Positions 1 through 9,200 of a DNA stretch of 64,000 bases are shown here, piece after piece (position 1 is the first letter of the stretch; each line of letters begins with the position of its first letter). The notes under the pieces were generated by a model. That model was not told the origin of the DNA. It searched no databases and saw only the letters and a list, made by a program, of their open reading frames with translations. This DNA comes from CAYJCL01 sp964370475 (GTDB taxonomy: Bacteria > Bacillota_I > Bacilli_A > RF39 > UBA660): the NCBI GenBank assembly GCA_964370475.1, contig CAYJJI010000005.1, positions 5,580-69,579 on the forward strand. The letters are read 5' to 3'. Both the position numbers and the translations under genes were made by a program.

Positions 1-197
1 TAATAGAATTAATTGAGTTTTTAAATAGTTGTGGATTTTTAAACTTGAATATACTATTTGATTCAAATCCTTACATATTTAATTTAGAAGTATTTGAGAT
101 AAGAAAGTATATTGACAATGAGTTAGTTAATAATAAGGTACTTGAAGATATTGTAGATGAATTAGAATCGAATGTATTATTATTTAATGAAATGTAG
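1..197 (+). CDS. C-terminal end of a truncated unknown protein
   Basis: The reading frame is open from base 3 to the TAG at 195-197, giving about 64 residues; the start lies left of the window. The segment is Leu/Ile/Asn-rich and probably helical, ending in LESNVLLFNEM. The stretch FLNSCGFLNLN...PYIFNLEVFEIRKYI has the spacing of the mTERF-like repeats in the next gene (FL..GF...P.IF.L), so it may end a related protein. That link is inference from spacing only. A hairpin terminator follows immediately. Confidence 0.55.
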   Translation, partial: IELIEFLNSCGFLNLNILFDSNPYIFNLEVFEIRKYIDNELVNNKVLEDIVDELESNVLLFNEM

Positions 198-227
198 GAA
201 AAGAGTATATCTTTTCTTTATTTTTTT
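198..227 (+). terminator. Intrinsic terminator
   Basis: Stem GAAAAGA / TCTTTTC (198-204 with 210-216), loop GTATA, followed by a T-rich tract. It lies directly after the stop of the partial gene. Confidence 0.75.
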
Positions 228-236
228 GTACAGTTA

Positions 237-245
237 TGGTATAAT
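237..245 (+). promoter_or_regulatory. Extended -10 promoter of the mTERF-like gene
   Basis: TGG-TATAAT with a perfect -10 at 240-245, 30 bases before the ATG; no clear -35. The TGN-TATAAT form recurs before many genes in this window. Confidence 0.6.
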
Positions 246-275
246 CGCTTTTAAACGATTCTGAGGGGGATTTTT

Positions 276-2492
276 ATGGTTAGGGATATATTAAGTAATA
301 TGGGATATACAGAGGAAGAGATAGTTGTTATTTTAAGTAAAATTGATATTCAAAAAAGAAAGAATGGTTTATCTGAAGAACAAATAAAGATTTTTTATAA
401 TTATATGAATGAATTTGGTTTTTCTAACAAGGATATTTTAGAGATTATTGTTAAGTGTCCTTTTATGTTAACTTATTCGATAGATTTATTAACGCAGAAA
501 TTTAACAATATATTAGAAGTATGTGGGTTTGGCAATAGTGAACTTATTAACGCTGTTTGTTCTTTGCCAAGTATTGTAAGTTTAACTGAAGATACTTTGA
601 ATAGTAAAATTGATAATTTTTATTCTTTAGGTTATAGTTTGGAAGATATTCAAGAAATAGCAAAAGAATCGATTGCTGTACTGGCATTGAGTATTGATAA
701 TGTTAATAATAAATTAAATTATTTAGCTTCTATTGGTTTGACAAAAAAGCAGATAATAAAATTTACAGTAGATTTTCCGCTTATTTTTTTACTTACTGAA
801 AAAAATATTGAAAGCAAGCTTGCTAATATCCTAGAGTTTGGGTTTGCTGTGGAGGATATGAATGATATTATTAGAAAAATGCCTAATATATTGAGTTTGA
901 CTCCTGATAATATGAATAGGAAATTTTCTTTTTTAATTAATCTTGGTCATAGTAAAAATGAATGTTTAAAGATTTTAAAAAATTCACCAGCATTATTTAC
1001 TTATGGAACTTTAAATATAGGAGAAAAATTTAATTATTTTTTAGAATGTGGTCATGATAAGAAAGATATTTGTAAGTTTGTTAATTTTTTTCCGGCGATT
1101 TATTTGTTAAGTTTAGAAAAATATAAAACAATTAGAAGTGTTTTATTTAATATTGGTTTTAAAAATGAGGATATACTTAAAATAGTTAATGTTTATCCTA
1201 TGATATGTGGTTTATCTGTTGATAATATTAATGAAAAATTAGTGTTATTTAAAACACTTGGTTATAGTACTAAGGATTTTATATATGTAGTTACTGATTT
1301 TCCTGCTATTGTTGGATTTTCTCCAGATAATTTAATAGAAAAAGTGAATTTTTATAAAGATGTGGAGTTAGGTTTTGTGATTTTAAATAAACCTAAAAAT
1401 TTAATTCAAAGTACGGCTTTGTCATATGCAAGATATGAGTTTTTGAAGAATGATTGTAATATCATTATAAATGAAGATAATATTAATAAATTATTTATAT
1501 CGCAAAATTGTTTTAGTAAACAATTTGGTATTACTACTAGTCAACTTTTGGAAAAATATGATATTAATCAACGTAATGATAATGTTGATTGTTCTGTGCT
1601 GTTGACTAAGATAGGATTTAGTCAAATACAAATATCGAAAATAATGAAATCAAAGACTTTGAATTCACTAAAAAGTAGTACTTTACTAAAAAAGATTTAT
1701 TCAATTCATGAATTTTTGATAAGTTATGGTTATACTAATAGTGAATTTATTAGAATTTGTTCTAAATATCCTACAATGTTGATTCTTAGTGAAAATGTTG
1801 TTAAAGAAAAAATAGATTTTTTCATCTATCTTGGTTTTACTAGGGAGCATATTATGAAGTTATCTGTTACTTATCCGTTTATCTTATCACTTAGTATTGA
1901 TAATTTTAAAGTGAAGATTGCGTACTTAAATTCTCTTGGATTTTCAAATAAAGAAGTGTTAAGAATAATAACAAAATTTATAACTATATTTTGTTATACA
2001 GTTGATTTTTTAGAAGTTAAGAGAAAAGAATGGTTTAATATTGGTTATTCTGTAGATCAATTTAATAATATATTTTTATCTTTCCCATCTGCTATTGGTT
2101 TAAGTATTAATAATGTTATTAAAAAAAGAGATGCTATTTTGGATTTAGGTTATACTAATGAAGATTTTATTATGATGACTGTTAATTTACCTCAGATGTT
2201 TGGTTTGAGTAATGATAGTGTTGTTAATAAAATAAACTTTTATAAAAGTATTGGTTTAGATTTTATTCCTATTAGTGATACGAAACAATTGATTCAAAGT
2301 ATAGGATTATCTTATGCTAGATATATGTTTTTTACTAACGAACTTAATATGGTTTTAGATGAGAATAATTATAGATGTTTATTCTTTTCTCGTAGAATTT
2401 TTGGACGAAAATATGGTTTATCTAATGAAGAGTTAATCAATAAATATAAATATGATGATATAGACGATGTTAGAAAATTAGTTAAAGAGTAG
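276..2492 (+). CDS. mTERF-like helical-repeat (solenoid) protein
   Basis: 738 residues, ATG preceded by GAGGGGG. The protein is built almost entirely of repeats of about 35 residues with the pattern FLxxLGFxxxxIxxIxxxxPxIxxLSxDNIxxKI. This matches the paired-helix logic of mTERF repeats, which in eukaryotic organelles bind nucleic acid. There is no signal peptide or membrane segment, so it should be cytoplasmic. Two related units are visible. Each ends in LIQS..LSYARY.F (near residues 375 and 671) followed by a basic segment ending in Q/E-LL/LI-KY. This implies an internal duplication, with the second unit starting near residue 455. Nucleic-acid binding is only inferred from fold resemblance. 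Another all-helical solenoid such as a TPR-like or ankyrin-like scaffold is possible. Confidence 0.6.
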   Translation: MVRDILSNMGYTEEEIVVILSKIDIQKRKNGLSEEQIKIFYNYMNEFGFSNKDILEIIVKCPFMLTYSIDLLTQKFNNILEVCGFGNSELINAVCSLPSIVSLTEDTLNSKIDNFYSLGYSLEDIQEIAKESIAVLALSIDNVNNKLNYLASIGLTKKQIIKFTVDFPLIFLLTEKNIESKLANILEFGFAVEDMNDIIRKMPNILSLTPDNMNRKFSFLINLGHSKNECLKILKNSPALFTYGTLNIGEKFNYFLECGHDKKDICKFVNFFPAIYLLSLEKYKTIRSVLFNIGFKNEDILKIVNVYPMICGLSVDNINEKLVLFKTLGYSTKDFIYVVTDFPAIVGFSPDNLIEKVNFYKDVELGFVILNKPKNLIQSTALSYARYEFLKNDCNIIINEDNINKLFISQNCFSKQFGITTSQLLEKYDINQRNDNVDCSVLLTKIGFSQIQISKIMKSKTLNSLKSSTLLKKIYSIHEFLISYGYTNSEFIRICSKYPTMLILSENVVKEKIDFFIYLGFTREHIMKLSVTYPFILSLSIDNFKVKIAYLNSLGFSNKEVLRIITKFITIFCYTVDFLEVKRKEWFNIGYSVDQFNNIFLSFPSAIGLSINNVIKKRDAILDLGYTNEDFIMMTVNLPQMFGLSNDSVVNKINFYKSIGLDFIPISDTKQLIQSIGLSYARYMFFTNELNMVLDENNYRCLFFSRRIFGRKYGLSNEELINKYKYDDIDDVRKLVKE

Positions 2493-2506
2493 GAATACTC
2501 TTTTTT
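2484..2506 (+). terminator. Intrinsic terminator
   Basis: AAAGAGTA-GGAA-TACTCTTT stem-loop overlapping the stop codon of the preceding gene, followed by T residues. Confidence 0.75.
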
Positions 2507-2508
2507 CA

Positions 2509-2517
2509 TGATATAAT
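2509..2517 (+). promoter_or_regulatory. Extended -10 promoter of the GNAT gene
   Basis: TGA-TATAAT with the -10 at 2512-2517, only a few bases after the T-tract of the previous terminator and 15 bases before the ATG. Confidence 0.6.
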
Positions 2518-2532
2518 TTTTTTGAGGTATTT

Positions 2533-3081
2533 ATGAGTGTGTATTTAAAAGTTCCTTTAAGGGATGAATTATTTTATAGAAAAATATGGCTGGATGATTG
2601 TTTAACTATGGAATATAATTCTGGATATGATTTAGATATTAGTGGTTATAATTATGATGATGGTACTATTGTTAAATCAATTGATGAATTAAATGAATGG
2701 TATGATGGATGGATTGATAAAGAACCTGACAGATATTTTGCTTATATATATGATACAGAAATTAATGAACCTGTTGGAGAAATATATTATTATAAATGTA
2801 ATGATACTTATGATATGGGGGTTGTAATATCTGATAAATATCGAGGTAGAGGTTATTCAACTAAAGCTTTAGTTGAACTAGAAAAGATAGCATTTTTAAT
2901 TAATGGTATAAGTGAGTTGACTGATTATATACCTGAGGCACGAACAGGTGCGATTAAGAGTTTTACTAAGGCATCGTTTGTTGTTACTGATGTTGATAGA
3001 GTTGTGAAGAAATTTTTAATAGATGAGAGATCTGTTCAGTTAAAAATAACTAAAGAAATGTTTTTAGAAAGTAATAAGTAG
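2533..3081 (+). CDS. GNAT-family N-acetyltransferase
   Basis: 182 residues, start chosen by the GAGG site nine bases upstream. It should transfer an acetyl group from acetyl-CoA to an amine; the substrate cannot be told. The acetyl-CoA pyrophosphate-binding loop is visible near residues 96-112 as VISDKYRGRGYSTKAL, the classic R/Q-x-x-G-x-G/A motif. It is preceded by a beta-strand pair (GEIYYYKCNDTYDMGVVI) typical of the fold. Downstream, TGAIKSFTKASFVV fits the N-x-x-x-x-x-x-Y/F-x-x-x-G-F region near the end of such enzymes. It is a single-gene unit with its own promoter and terminator. Confidence 0.85.
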   Translation: MSVYLKVPLRDELFYRKIWLDDCLTMEYNSGYDLDISGYNYDDGTIVKSIDELNEWYDGWIDKEPDRYFAYIYDTEINEPVGEIYYYKCNDTYDMGVVISDKYRGRGYSTKALVELEKIAFLINGISELTDYIPEARTGAIKSFTKASFVVTDVDRVVKKFLIDERSVQLKITKEMFLESNK

Positions 3082-3096
3082 AAATACTTATTTTTT
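3073..3096 (+). terminator. Intrinsic terminator overlapping the stop codon
   Basis: AATAAGTA-GAAA-TACTTATT followed by TTTT; the TAG stop of the GNAT gene lies in the left arm and loop. Confidence 0.8.
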
Positions 3097-3097
3097 A

Positions 3098-3126
3098 TTG
3101 ACTGATTTATTATTAGGTGTTAAAAT
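3098..3126 (+). promoter_or_regulatory. Promoter of the zinc uptake operon
   Basis: TTGACT at 3098-3103, 17-bp spacer ending TGT, TAAAAT at 3121-3126. This near-consensus housekeeping promoter begins inside the trailing T-rich end of the previous terminator. The -10 is overlapped by the operator at 3125-3141. Confidence 0.8.
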
Positions 3127-3141
3127 GAAAATGATTTTCAT
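3125..3141 (+). promoter_or_regulatory. Fur/Zur-type operator
   Basis: Perfect 17-bp palindrome with arms ATGAAAAT and ATTTTCAT around a central G. This is the 8-1-8 architecture of Fur-family (Fur, Zur, PerR) boxes. It covers the end of the -10 and the likely transcription start and ends 12 bases before the ATG of a Fur-family gene that heads a zinc ABC transporter operon. Zinc-dependent autorepression is the natural reading. Confidence 0.8.
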
Positions 3142-3153
3142 ATTGGAGGATTT

Positions 3154-3546
3154 ATGAGAGAGCATAATTATAATACTAAGCAAAAAGATGATGTATTAAA
3201 TTTTTTTGTGAATAATTCTAATCAACTATTTTCTATTAAGGAATTAAATGATTTATTTATTACTAATAATGTAAAGATTGGTTTAACTACGATATATAGA
3301 ATATTGAATAAGTTAACGATGGATAATCAAATAATTACTTATTTGGATGATAATGAGAAAAGGTTTGGGTATTTTAATTGTTGTTGTGATGATTATTATC
3401 ATTTGATATGTGTTTCATGTGGTAAGGTGGAACACATTGATAAAGATATTTATATAGATTTTAAAGAAAAAGTTAATTTAATTCATGGTTTTGAATTAAA
3501 TACTGATGAAAAATTTTTGGAAGGTAGGTGCAGTAAATGCATATAA
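3154..3546 (+). CDS. zur: Fur-family repressor, probably Zur
   Basis: 130 residues, start set by TTGGAGG eight bases upstream. It has an N-terminal winged helix (residues about 5-75, with IGLTTIYRILNKL as recognition helix region) and a C-terminal metal and dimerisation domain. The structural zinc ligands are visible as two CxxC pairs, CVSCG near residue 88 and CSKC at the C-terminus. YYHLICVSCGKVEHI is the usual sensory-site region. It is first in an operon with znuA, znuC and znuB, overlapping znuA by 10 bases, so zinc is the likely co-repressor rather than iron or manganese. The palindrome over its promoter suggests that it represses its own operon. Fur or PerR remain formal alternatives. 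Confidence 0.85.
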   Translation: MREHNYNTKQKDDVLNFFVNNSNQLFSIKELNDLFITNNVKIGLTTIYRILNKLTMDNQIITYLDDNEKRFGYFNCCCDDYYHLICVSCGKVEHIDKDIYIDFKEKVNLIHGFELNTDEKFLEGRCSKCI

Positions 3547-4583
3547 AAAGATTATTTATTTTATTACTAATTGTTGTTTTTGTTACAGGATGTGGTTCTT
3601 CAAAAGAAGATAAACTTAGTGTAATTACAACTGTTTTTCCATCATATGATTTTGCAAAAGAAATAGTTGGAGATCAAATGAGTGTTGACTTATTACTTGA
3701 TCCTGGAACTGATTTTCATACTTTTGATCCTTCTCCTAGTGATATAATAGCTATTCAAGAAAGTGATGTATTTATATATATTGGAACTGAAGTTTGGGTA
3801 GATACTATTTTAGATGGTCTAGATACTAGTAAAGTGAAAGTTATTCGTTTAATGGATTATGTTGAGTTAAGTGAAGAACTTATTGTTGAAGGAATGGAAC
3901 ATGATCACGAAGAAGACCACAATCATGAAGAAGAGCATGACCATGAAGAAGACCACGATCATGAAGAAGAGCATGACCACGAAGACCACGATCATGAAGA
4001 AGAACACAATCATGAACATTTTGATAATAGTGATTTAACTACTACTGAGTTACTTGCTTATGATGAACATATATGGACATCTATTTTAAATTCTATTGTC
4101 TTTGTTGAAGAAATAACTGAAGCAGTTATAGAAGTTGATGAAACTAATAAAGATTTATATACTGATAATAGTACTTCATATATTAGTGAGTTAGTAGCTT
4201 TAGAAAATGAAATAGATACAATGATAGATGAAGCTAGTAGTAATTATTTAATTATTGCTGATAGATTTCCCTTTACTTATTTTGCTAATGATTATGATTT
4301 AGATATTAGTGCTGCTTTTTCTGGTTGTTCTTCTGCAACTGAGGCGAGTGCACAAACTATTGCATTTTTAATTGATAAAGTTAATGATGAATCTATTAGT
4401 AATATCTTTTATTTAGATGGGTCTAATGGAAGTGTTGCTGATGCTATAGTATCTGAAACTGGCGTTTCTAAGTTGCTTTTACATTCAGCTCATCATATTA
4501 CTTTAGATGAATTTGAAAGTGGTAAAGGTTATATTGATTATATGAGAGATAACCTTGATAATTTAAAGGAAGCTCTTAACTAA
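3537..4583 (+). CDS. znuA: Zinc-binding lipoprotein of the ZnuABC/AdcABC transporter
   Basis: 348 residues. The N-terminal signal ends in the lipobox VTGC, so the protein should be lipid-anchored on the outer face of the membrane. It belongs to the cluster 9 metal-binding proteins (ZnuA/AdcA/TroA). Expected features are the FPSYDFAKEIVG start, the His in GTDFHTFDPSP, a long His/Asp/Glu-rich loop (residues about 122-162), DEHIWTS, and the final HSAHHITLDEF segment. The charged loop contains many HDHEE units; this is the mark of zinc rather than manganese binders. The gene starts inside the end of zur and its stop overlaps the ATG of znuC by one base, indicating translational coupling. Confidence 0.93.
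   Translation: MHIKRLFILLLIVVFVTGCGSSKEDKLSVITTVFPSYDFAKEIVGDQMSVDLLLDPGTDFHTFDPSPSDIIAIQESDVFIYIGTEVWVDTILDGLDTSKVKVIRLMDYVELSEELIVEGMEHDHEEDHNHEEEHDHEEDHDHEEEHDHEDHDHEEEHNHEHFDNSDLTTTELLAYDEHIWTSILNSIVFVEEITEAVIEVDETNKDLYTDNSTSYISELVALENEIDTMIDEASSNYLIIADRFPFTYFANDYDLDISAAFSGCSSATEASAQTIAFLIDKVNDESISNIFYLDGSNGSVADAIVSETGVSKLLLHSAHHITLDEFESGKGYIDYMRDNLDNLKEALN
3899..4017 (+). repeat. Tandem codon repeats encoding the His/Glu-rich zinc loop
   Basis: Short units of the CATGAAGAAGA / CCACGATCATG type recur about nine times, coding for HDHEE, HNHEE and HDHED blocks inside znuA. Near-identical neighbouring units make this stretch prone to slippage in multiples of 3. Confidence 0.75.
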
Positions 4584-5281
4584 TGAAAGTGATAGAATTT
4601 AAAAATGTTACTTTAGGATATGGGGCTAAGACAATTATAAATAAGTTGTCTTTTTCTGTTTTGTCTGGAGAATATATTTATATAGTAGGAGAAAATGGTG
4701 TTGGTAAATCCACGTTAGTGAAAGGATTAATTAATTTAATTAAACCTTTTGGTGGTGATATTATATTAAATGATATTGAATATCATGATATTGGTTATTT
4801 ACCTCAATTAAGTACTTCAATGAAGAATTTTCCAGCGTCTGTTTTTGAGGTTTGTTTATCAGGAATATTAAATCAAAGAGGTATTAAACCTACTTATACT
4901 AATGAGAATAAGAATAAAGTCATAGAAGTTTTAAAGGAATTAAATATATTAAATCTTAAGAATAAATGTTTTAAAGAACTATCAGGTGGTCAACAAAGAA
5001 GAGTGTTACTTGCTAGAGCGTTAGTATCTAGTACTAAGGTATTAGTTATGGATGAACCTATTACTGGATTAGATCCTAAGGCAGTTAATGATTTTTATAA
5101 ACTTATTGATAAGTTGAATAAGGATAAGGGAATTACAGTTATAGTTGTGTCTCATGATATAAGAGCAGCAGTTAAGTATGCTGATAAAGTTTTGCATTTG
5201 AGTGATGCACATTATTGTTTTGGTGATGTAGAAAGTTATAAGAAAAATATGTTGTCTGAACTTTTCTTAGAGGGTGAGTAG
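4583..5281 (+). CDS. znuC: Zinc ABC transporter ATP-binding protein
   Basis: 232 residues. It powers zinc import together with the ZnuB permease. Walker A is GENGVGKST (residues about 38-46), the ABC signature is LSGGQQRR (about 134-141), Walker B is VLVMDEP (about 153-159), and the switch His is in VVSHD (about 191). YLPQ at about 72 is the Q-loop. The ATG overlaps the znuA stop (TAATG). Family, order and spacing all fit a znuACB unit. Confidence 0.95.
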   Translation: MKVIEFKNVTLGYGAKTIINKLSFSVLSGEYIYIVGENGVGKSTLVKGLINLIKPFGGDIILNDIEYHDIGYLPQLSTSMKNFPASVFEVCLSGILNQRGIKPTYTNENKNKVIEVLKELNILNLKNKCFKELSGGQQRRVLLARALVSSTKVLVMDEPITGLDPKAVNDFYKLIDKLNKDKGITVIVVSHDIRAAVKYADKVLHLSDAHYCFGDVESYKKNMLSELFLEGE

Positions 5282-5282
5282 T

Positions 5283-6143
5283 ATGTATATTATTGATGAA
5301 TTAGTTACAATGTTATCTTATGAATTTATTCAAAGAGCTTTTATAGTCGGTTTGTTAGTAGCTATATGTTCTGCTTTACTAGGAGTAACTTTAGTTTTAA
5401 AAAGATATTCAATGATAGGGGATGGTTTAGGGCATTCTACTTTTGGAATAATTTCTGCTGTTGCTTTTTTGAATACGTTACCTTTTTTTAAGGATCATTT
5501 ACCACTTGATCCTTTTGTTACTAGTATGATTGTAGTAATAATTATTGCTATATTTTTGTTGAGAATGAGTGAGAATAGTAAAATTAATAGTGATTCTGCT
5601 ATTGCAGTTGTTTCAATAACGTTTTTAACGTTGGGAATATTAGTTGTTTCTTTTTCAAATGGGTTGAATACTGATATACATAGTATTTTGTTTGGATCGA
5701 TTTTGGCTGTTAGTGATTTTGATTTAGTAATAACTATAATGTTATCAATGATAGTAATATTGTTATTTGGATATTTTTATAATAAAATATTTTCGATAAC
5801 TTTTGATGAATCTTTTGCAAGAGCTACTGGGGTAAAGGTTGATTTTTATAATACTTTGTTAGCTATATTAACTGCTATTACTGTTGTTTTAGGAATGCAG
5901 TTAATAGGTACTTTATTAATATCAAGTTTGTTGGTTGTACCTGCTTTAACTTCTATAAGGCTTTTTAAATCTTTTAAGATGGTTATTATTAGTTCTGTAA
6001 TAGTTTCTGTTATATCTTTTGTAATAGGAATGTTTTTATCATATTTAATAGATTTACCAACGGGTGGAGCTGTTGTTGCAATGAATTTAATATTTTATTT
6101 GATAGCTATTATAGTAGAGTTAATTATAAATAGAAAATCATAA
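5283..6143 (+). CDS. znuB: Zinc ABC transporter permease
   Basis: 286 residues when started at the ATG at 5283, which has AGAGGGTGA just upstream; an in-frame GTG at 5274 is possible but poorly spaced. It is an ABC-3 family permease with about eight membrane segments. Family marks are the early GVTLVLKRYSMIGDGLGHSTFG stretch and the late GTLLISSLLVVPALTS segment. It forms the channel for zinc delivered by ZnuA. It is last in the operon and followed by a strong terminator. Confidence 0.93.
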   Translation: MYIIDELVTMLSYEFIQRAFIVGLLVAICSALLGVTLVLKRYSMIGDGLGHSTFGIISAVAFLNTLPFFKDHLPLDPFVTSMIVVIIIAIFLLRMSENSKINSDSAIAVVSITFLTLGILVVSFSNGLNTDIHSILFGSILAVSDFDLVITIMLSMIVILLFGYFYNKIFSITFDESFARATGVKVDFYNTLLAILTAITVVLGMQLIGTLLISSLLVVPALTSIRLFKSFKMVIISSVIVSVISFVIGMFLSYLIDLPTGGAVVAMNLIFYLIAIIVELIINRKS

Positions 6144-6163
6144 TTTAGATTATGATTTTTTTT
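6134..6163 (+). terminator. Terminator of the zinc operon
   Basis: AAAATCATAA-TTTAGA-TTATGATTTT with a T8 tail. The left arm includes the znuB stop codon. Confidence 0.85.
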
Positions 6164-6164
6164 C

Positions 6165-6193
6165 TTGTATGTATGATTTTCTTTTGATATAAT
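6165..6193 (+). promoter_or_regulatory. Promoter of the Ig-repeat surface protein
   Basis: TTGTAT at 6165-6170, 17-bp spacer ending TGA, TATAAT at 6188-6193. It begins right after the previous terminator T-tract. Confidence 0.75.
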
Positions 6194-6219
6194 TACTTTA
6201 TATAGTAGGAGGAATAGCA

Positions 6220-9200
6220 GTGCGAGCAAGTAAGAAAAAAAGCAAACGTAAAAAGATTATATTTTATTTAATATTATTTGTTGTAATATTATTATGTATA
6301 ACTAGTTATTTTTCTTTTGGAACTAGGTCTGATGTTTTTTATGAAAATCTATATTCTCATTTATTTGAAAATGGTTATGAGAATTTGAGTATAAACAAAG
6401 AGTTTTTAGAAGACAATAAATTATATGATGATGATTTTACTTGTGAAAGTATTTCTTTTAATAATGGTGTTTTAGAGTTTATTGATTGTATTATTGAAGA
6501 TGAAGCAAAAGATTATTGTGTTTATGATGGTGATGATTTTGAATGTTATTTAAAAGAAGAGGAAGCTGATTTAAATATTACATTCAACGAAATTGATTTA
6601 TCTATTAATGATAATGGATATAGTAATGTTGATATTGAGCTTGATTTAAATATAGAAGAAGCTAGTAGTAATGAAATTAAAAAAGTATTAACTTGTAATA
6701 CTACTCTTGAAAAGTGTATTCCTGTTGATGAGTTATCTGGTTCAACCGGTATTATTTCTTTAGAGAGCGATAGTAGTGAATTATGTGCCATGGCAGAATA
6801 TACTAATGGTTCTGTTAGTGAAATTTTTTGTAGCGATTCTTATAAATTAGATAAAACTGCACCGGAAATTTCTTATAATATTAAAGGTGATAAAGGTAAA
6901 AATGGGTGGTATTTAAGTGATGTTTCTATTACTAACTATTCTGGTACTGATAGTTTATCTGGTTTAGATAAGATTAATATTAATAAATCTGTTATTGATT
7001 ATGAGACTGCTGGTGATAGTGTAGTAATTACTGCTACTGATTTAGCTGGTAATAAATCTGTTAAAACTTTAAATATTAAAATTGATAAAACTGATCCTGT
7101 TGTAGGGGATATGATAATTGATGGAACTGAAGGGTTAAATGGATGGTATACATCTGATGTTTTAATAAGTGTTTCACAACCTATCGATTCTATGTCAGGT
7201 ATTGCATCTTCTTCATTAAGTAATGAATTAATTGATTATGATACTGTTTTAGAAAAAGTAGTTTATGTAGTTTCAGATAATGCTGGTAATACTGTTACTA
7301 AAGAAGTTGAGTTAAAAGTAGATAAGAGTGCACCAGATATTAGTTATGTTATACATGGTACTAAAGGACTTAATGATTGGTATGTTACTAATGTTGAATT
7401 TGATAAGTTTAAGGCTGTTGATGAAATATCGGAAGTAAGTAGTTATGATATTAGTAAATCTTTAATTGATTATGATACAGTTTTAGAAGAAGTTGTCATT
7501 AGTGCTGTTGATAATGCTGGTAATAAAGTTATAGAGACTGTTAAAGTAAAAGTTGATAAAACTGCTCCTATAGCTGGTGATATAGTTATTAGTGGTACAG
7601 AAGGACTTAATGGATGGTACGTAAGTGATTTAATTATAAGTTCAACTAGTGGAAGTGATTTAACATCTGGAATTAATGATACTGTTTTGTCTAATAAGAA
7701 AATAGATTATGATACTAAGTCTGAGAAAATTACTTTAACTACTACAGATAATGCTGGTAATAAGTCGATTAAAGAGATTGATGTAAAAGTAGATACCACA
7801 AAGCCGTCAATATCTTATGTAATTGAAGGTGAACAAAAATTAAACGATTGGTATATTGAAGACGTTTTAATTACTGATTTAAATTATACAGATAGTACTT
7901 CTGGAGTTGATTCTCATGATATTAGCAATGACAATATTAATTATGAAACTATTGGTGAATTAGTTATCATTACAGCTACTGATGTAGCTGGTAATGTTGC
8001 AGTTGAAAATTTAACTATTAAAGTTGATAAGACAGCTCCTGTAGTTGGGGATATAGTAATTAAAGGAACTAAGGGATTAAATGATTGGTATATTACTGAT
8101 TTATTAATTAGTGCTAATGGGGGAAGTGATTCTATATCTGGAATTGCTAGTAATGTTGTTTCTAATGAATTGATAAATTATGATACGGTGAGAGAAGTAT
8201 TAGTTATTACTACTACTGATAATGCTGGTCATGTTTCAACTAAGGATTTAGAAGTTAAGGTTGATAGAACTGGTCCGATTATTAGTTATGATATAGAAGG
8301 ATCACCTGGAAGTAATGATTGGTTTATATCTAATGTAGCAATACTTGCTCCTAGTGCTATTGATAGTATGTCTGGATTTAATAGAATTACAACTTCTAAA
8401 AGTAGTTTTACTACTGAAACTGCTGGAACTAATTTAGTTATTACTGCTTATGATAATGCTGGTAATAGTTCAGTAGTTAATAAATTAATTAAGATAGATA
8501 AAACTCTTCCGGTTATTGATGATTATGAGATTGTTGGTACTAAAGGAGATAATGATTGGTATATTACACCAGTTGAAGTTAAAAATGTATTAGCTAGTGA
8601 TAATTTATCTGGTGTAAATAATGATCTTTTAGATGATATTCATATCAATATTGATTATGAAACAACTGGTAAGAGGATAGAGTTTTTAGTTAGTGATTTA
8701 GCTGGAAATGTTACATCAAAGATGTTTGATATTAAGATAGATTTTATTGATCCTTTGGCTGGCGGTATAATTTTAGATGGTGATCCTGGACTTAATGGAT
8801 GGTATAACTCTGATGTTACTGTTACTAGTACTAGTGGTAGTGATTCTGTCTCAGGTGTTAAGGATAATATTTTAAATTTAGATATAGTAACTGGTATACT
8901 GCATGAAACAAAGGTTGATTTAACAACGACTGATAATGCTGGCCATAAAAATGTTGAATCGACTATTGTAAAAATAGATAAAATTGTTCCTGAAGTTGGG
9001 ACTATGATAGTTGATGGAACTAAAATTATTGAATCATCTGAATGGTATGTAAGTGATGTAACAATTAGTAAAACTGATGGGATTGATGATGGTTCTGGCC
9101 ATGCATTAACTGAAGTTAGTTTAACTGAAATACAAGGAAATACAGTAGGTACTGTAGTTAATATTACTACTACTGATCAATCTGGTCTTAAAGCTATATT

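Noticed and set aside
6546..6791. Minus-strand frame in the Ig-repeat gene
   Set aside because: Antisense shadow without ribosome site or promoter. The same holds for the frames at 14490, 23184, 28852, 41677, 55261, 60183 and 61080 (minus) and 27823, 28624, 43770 and 49817 (plus).
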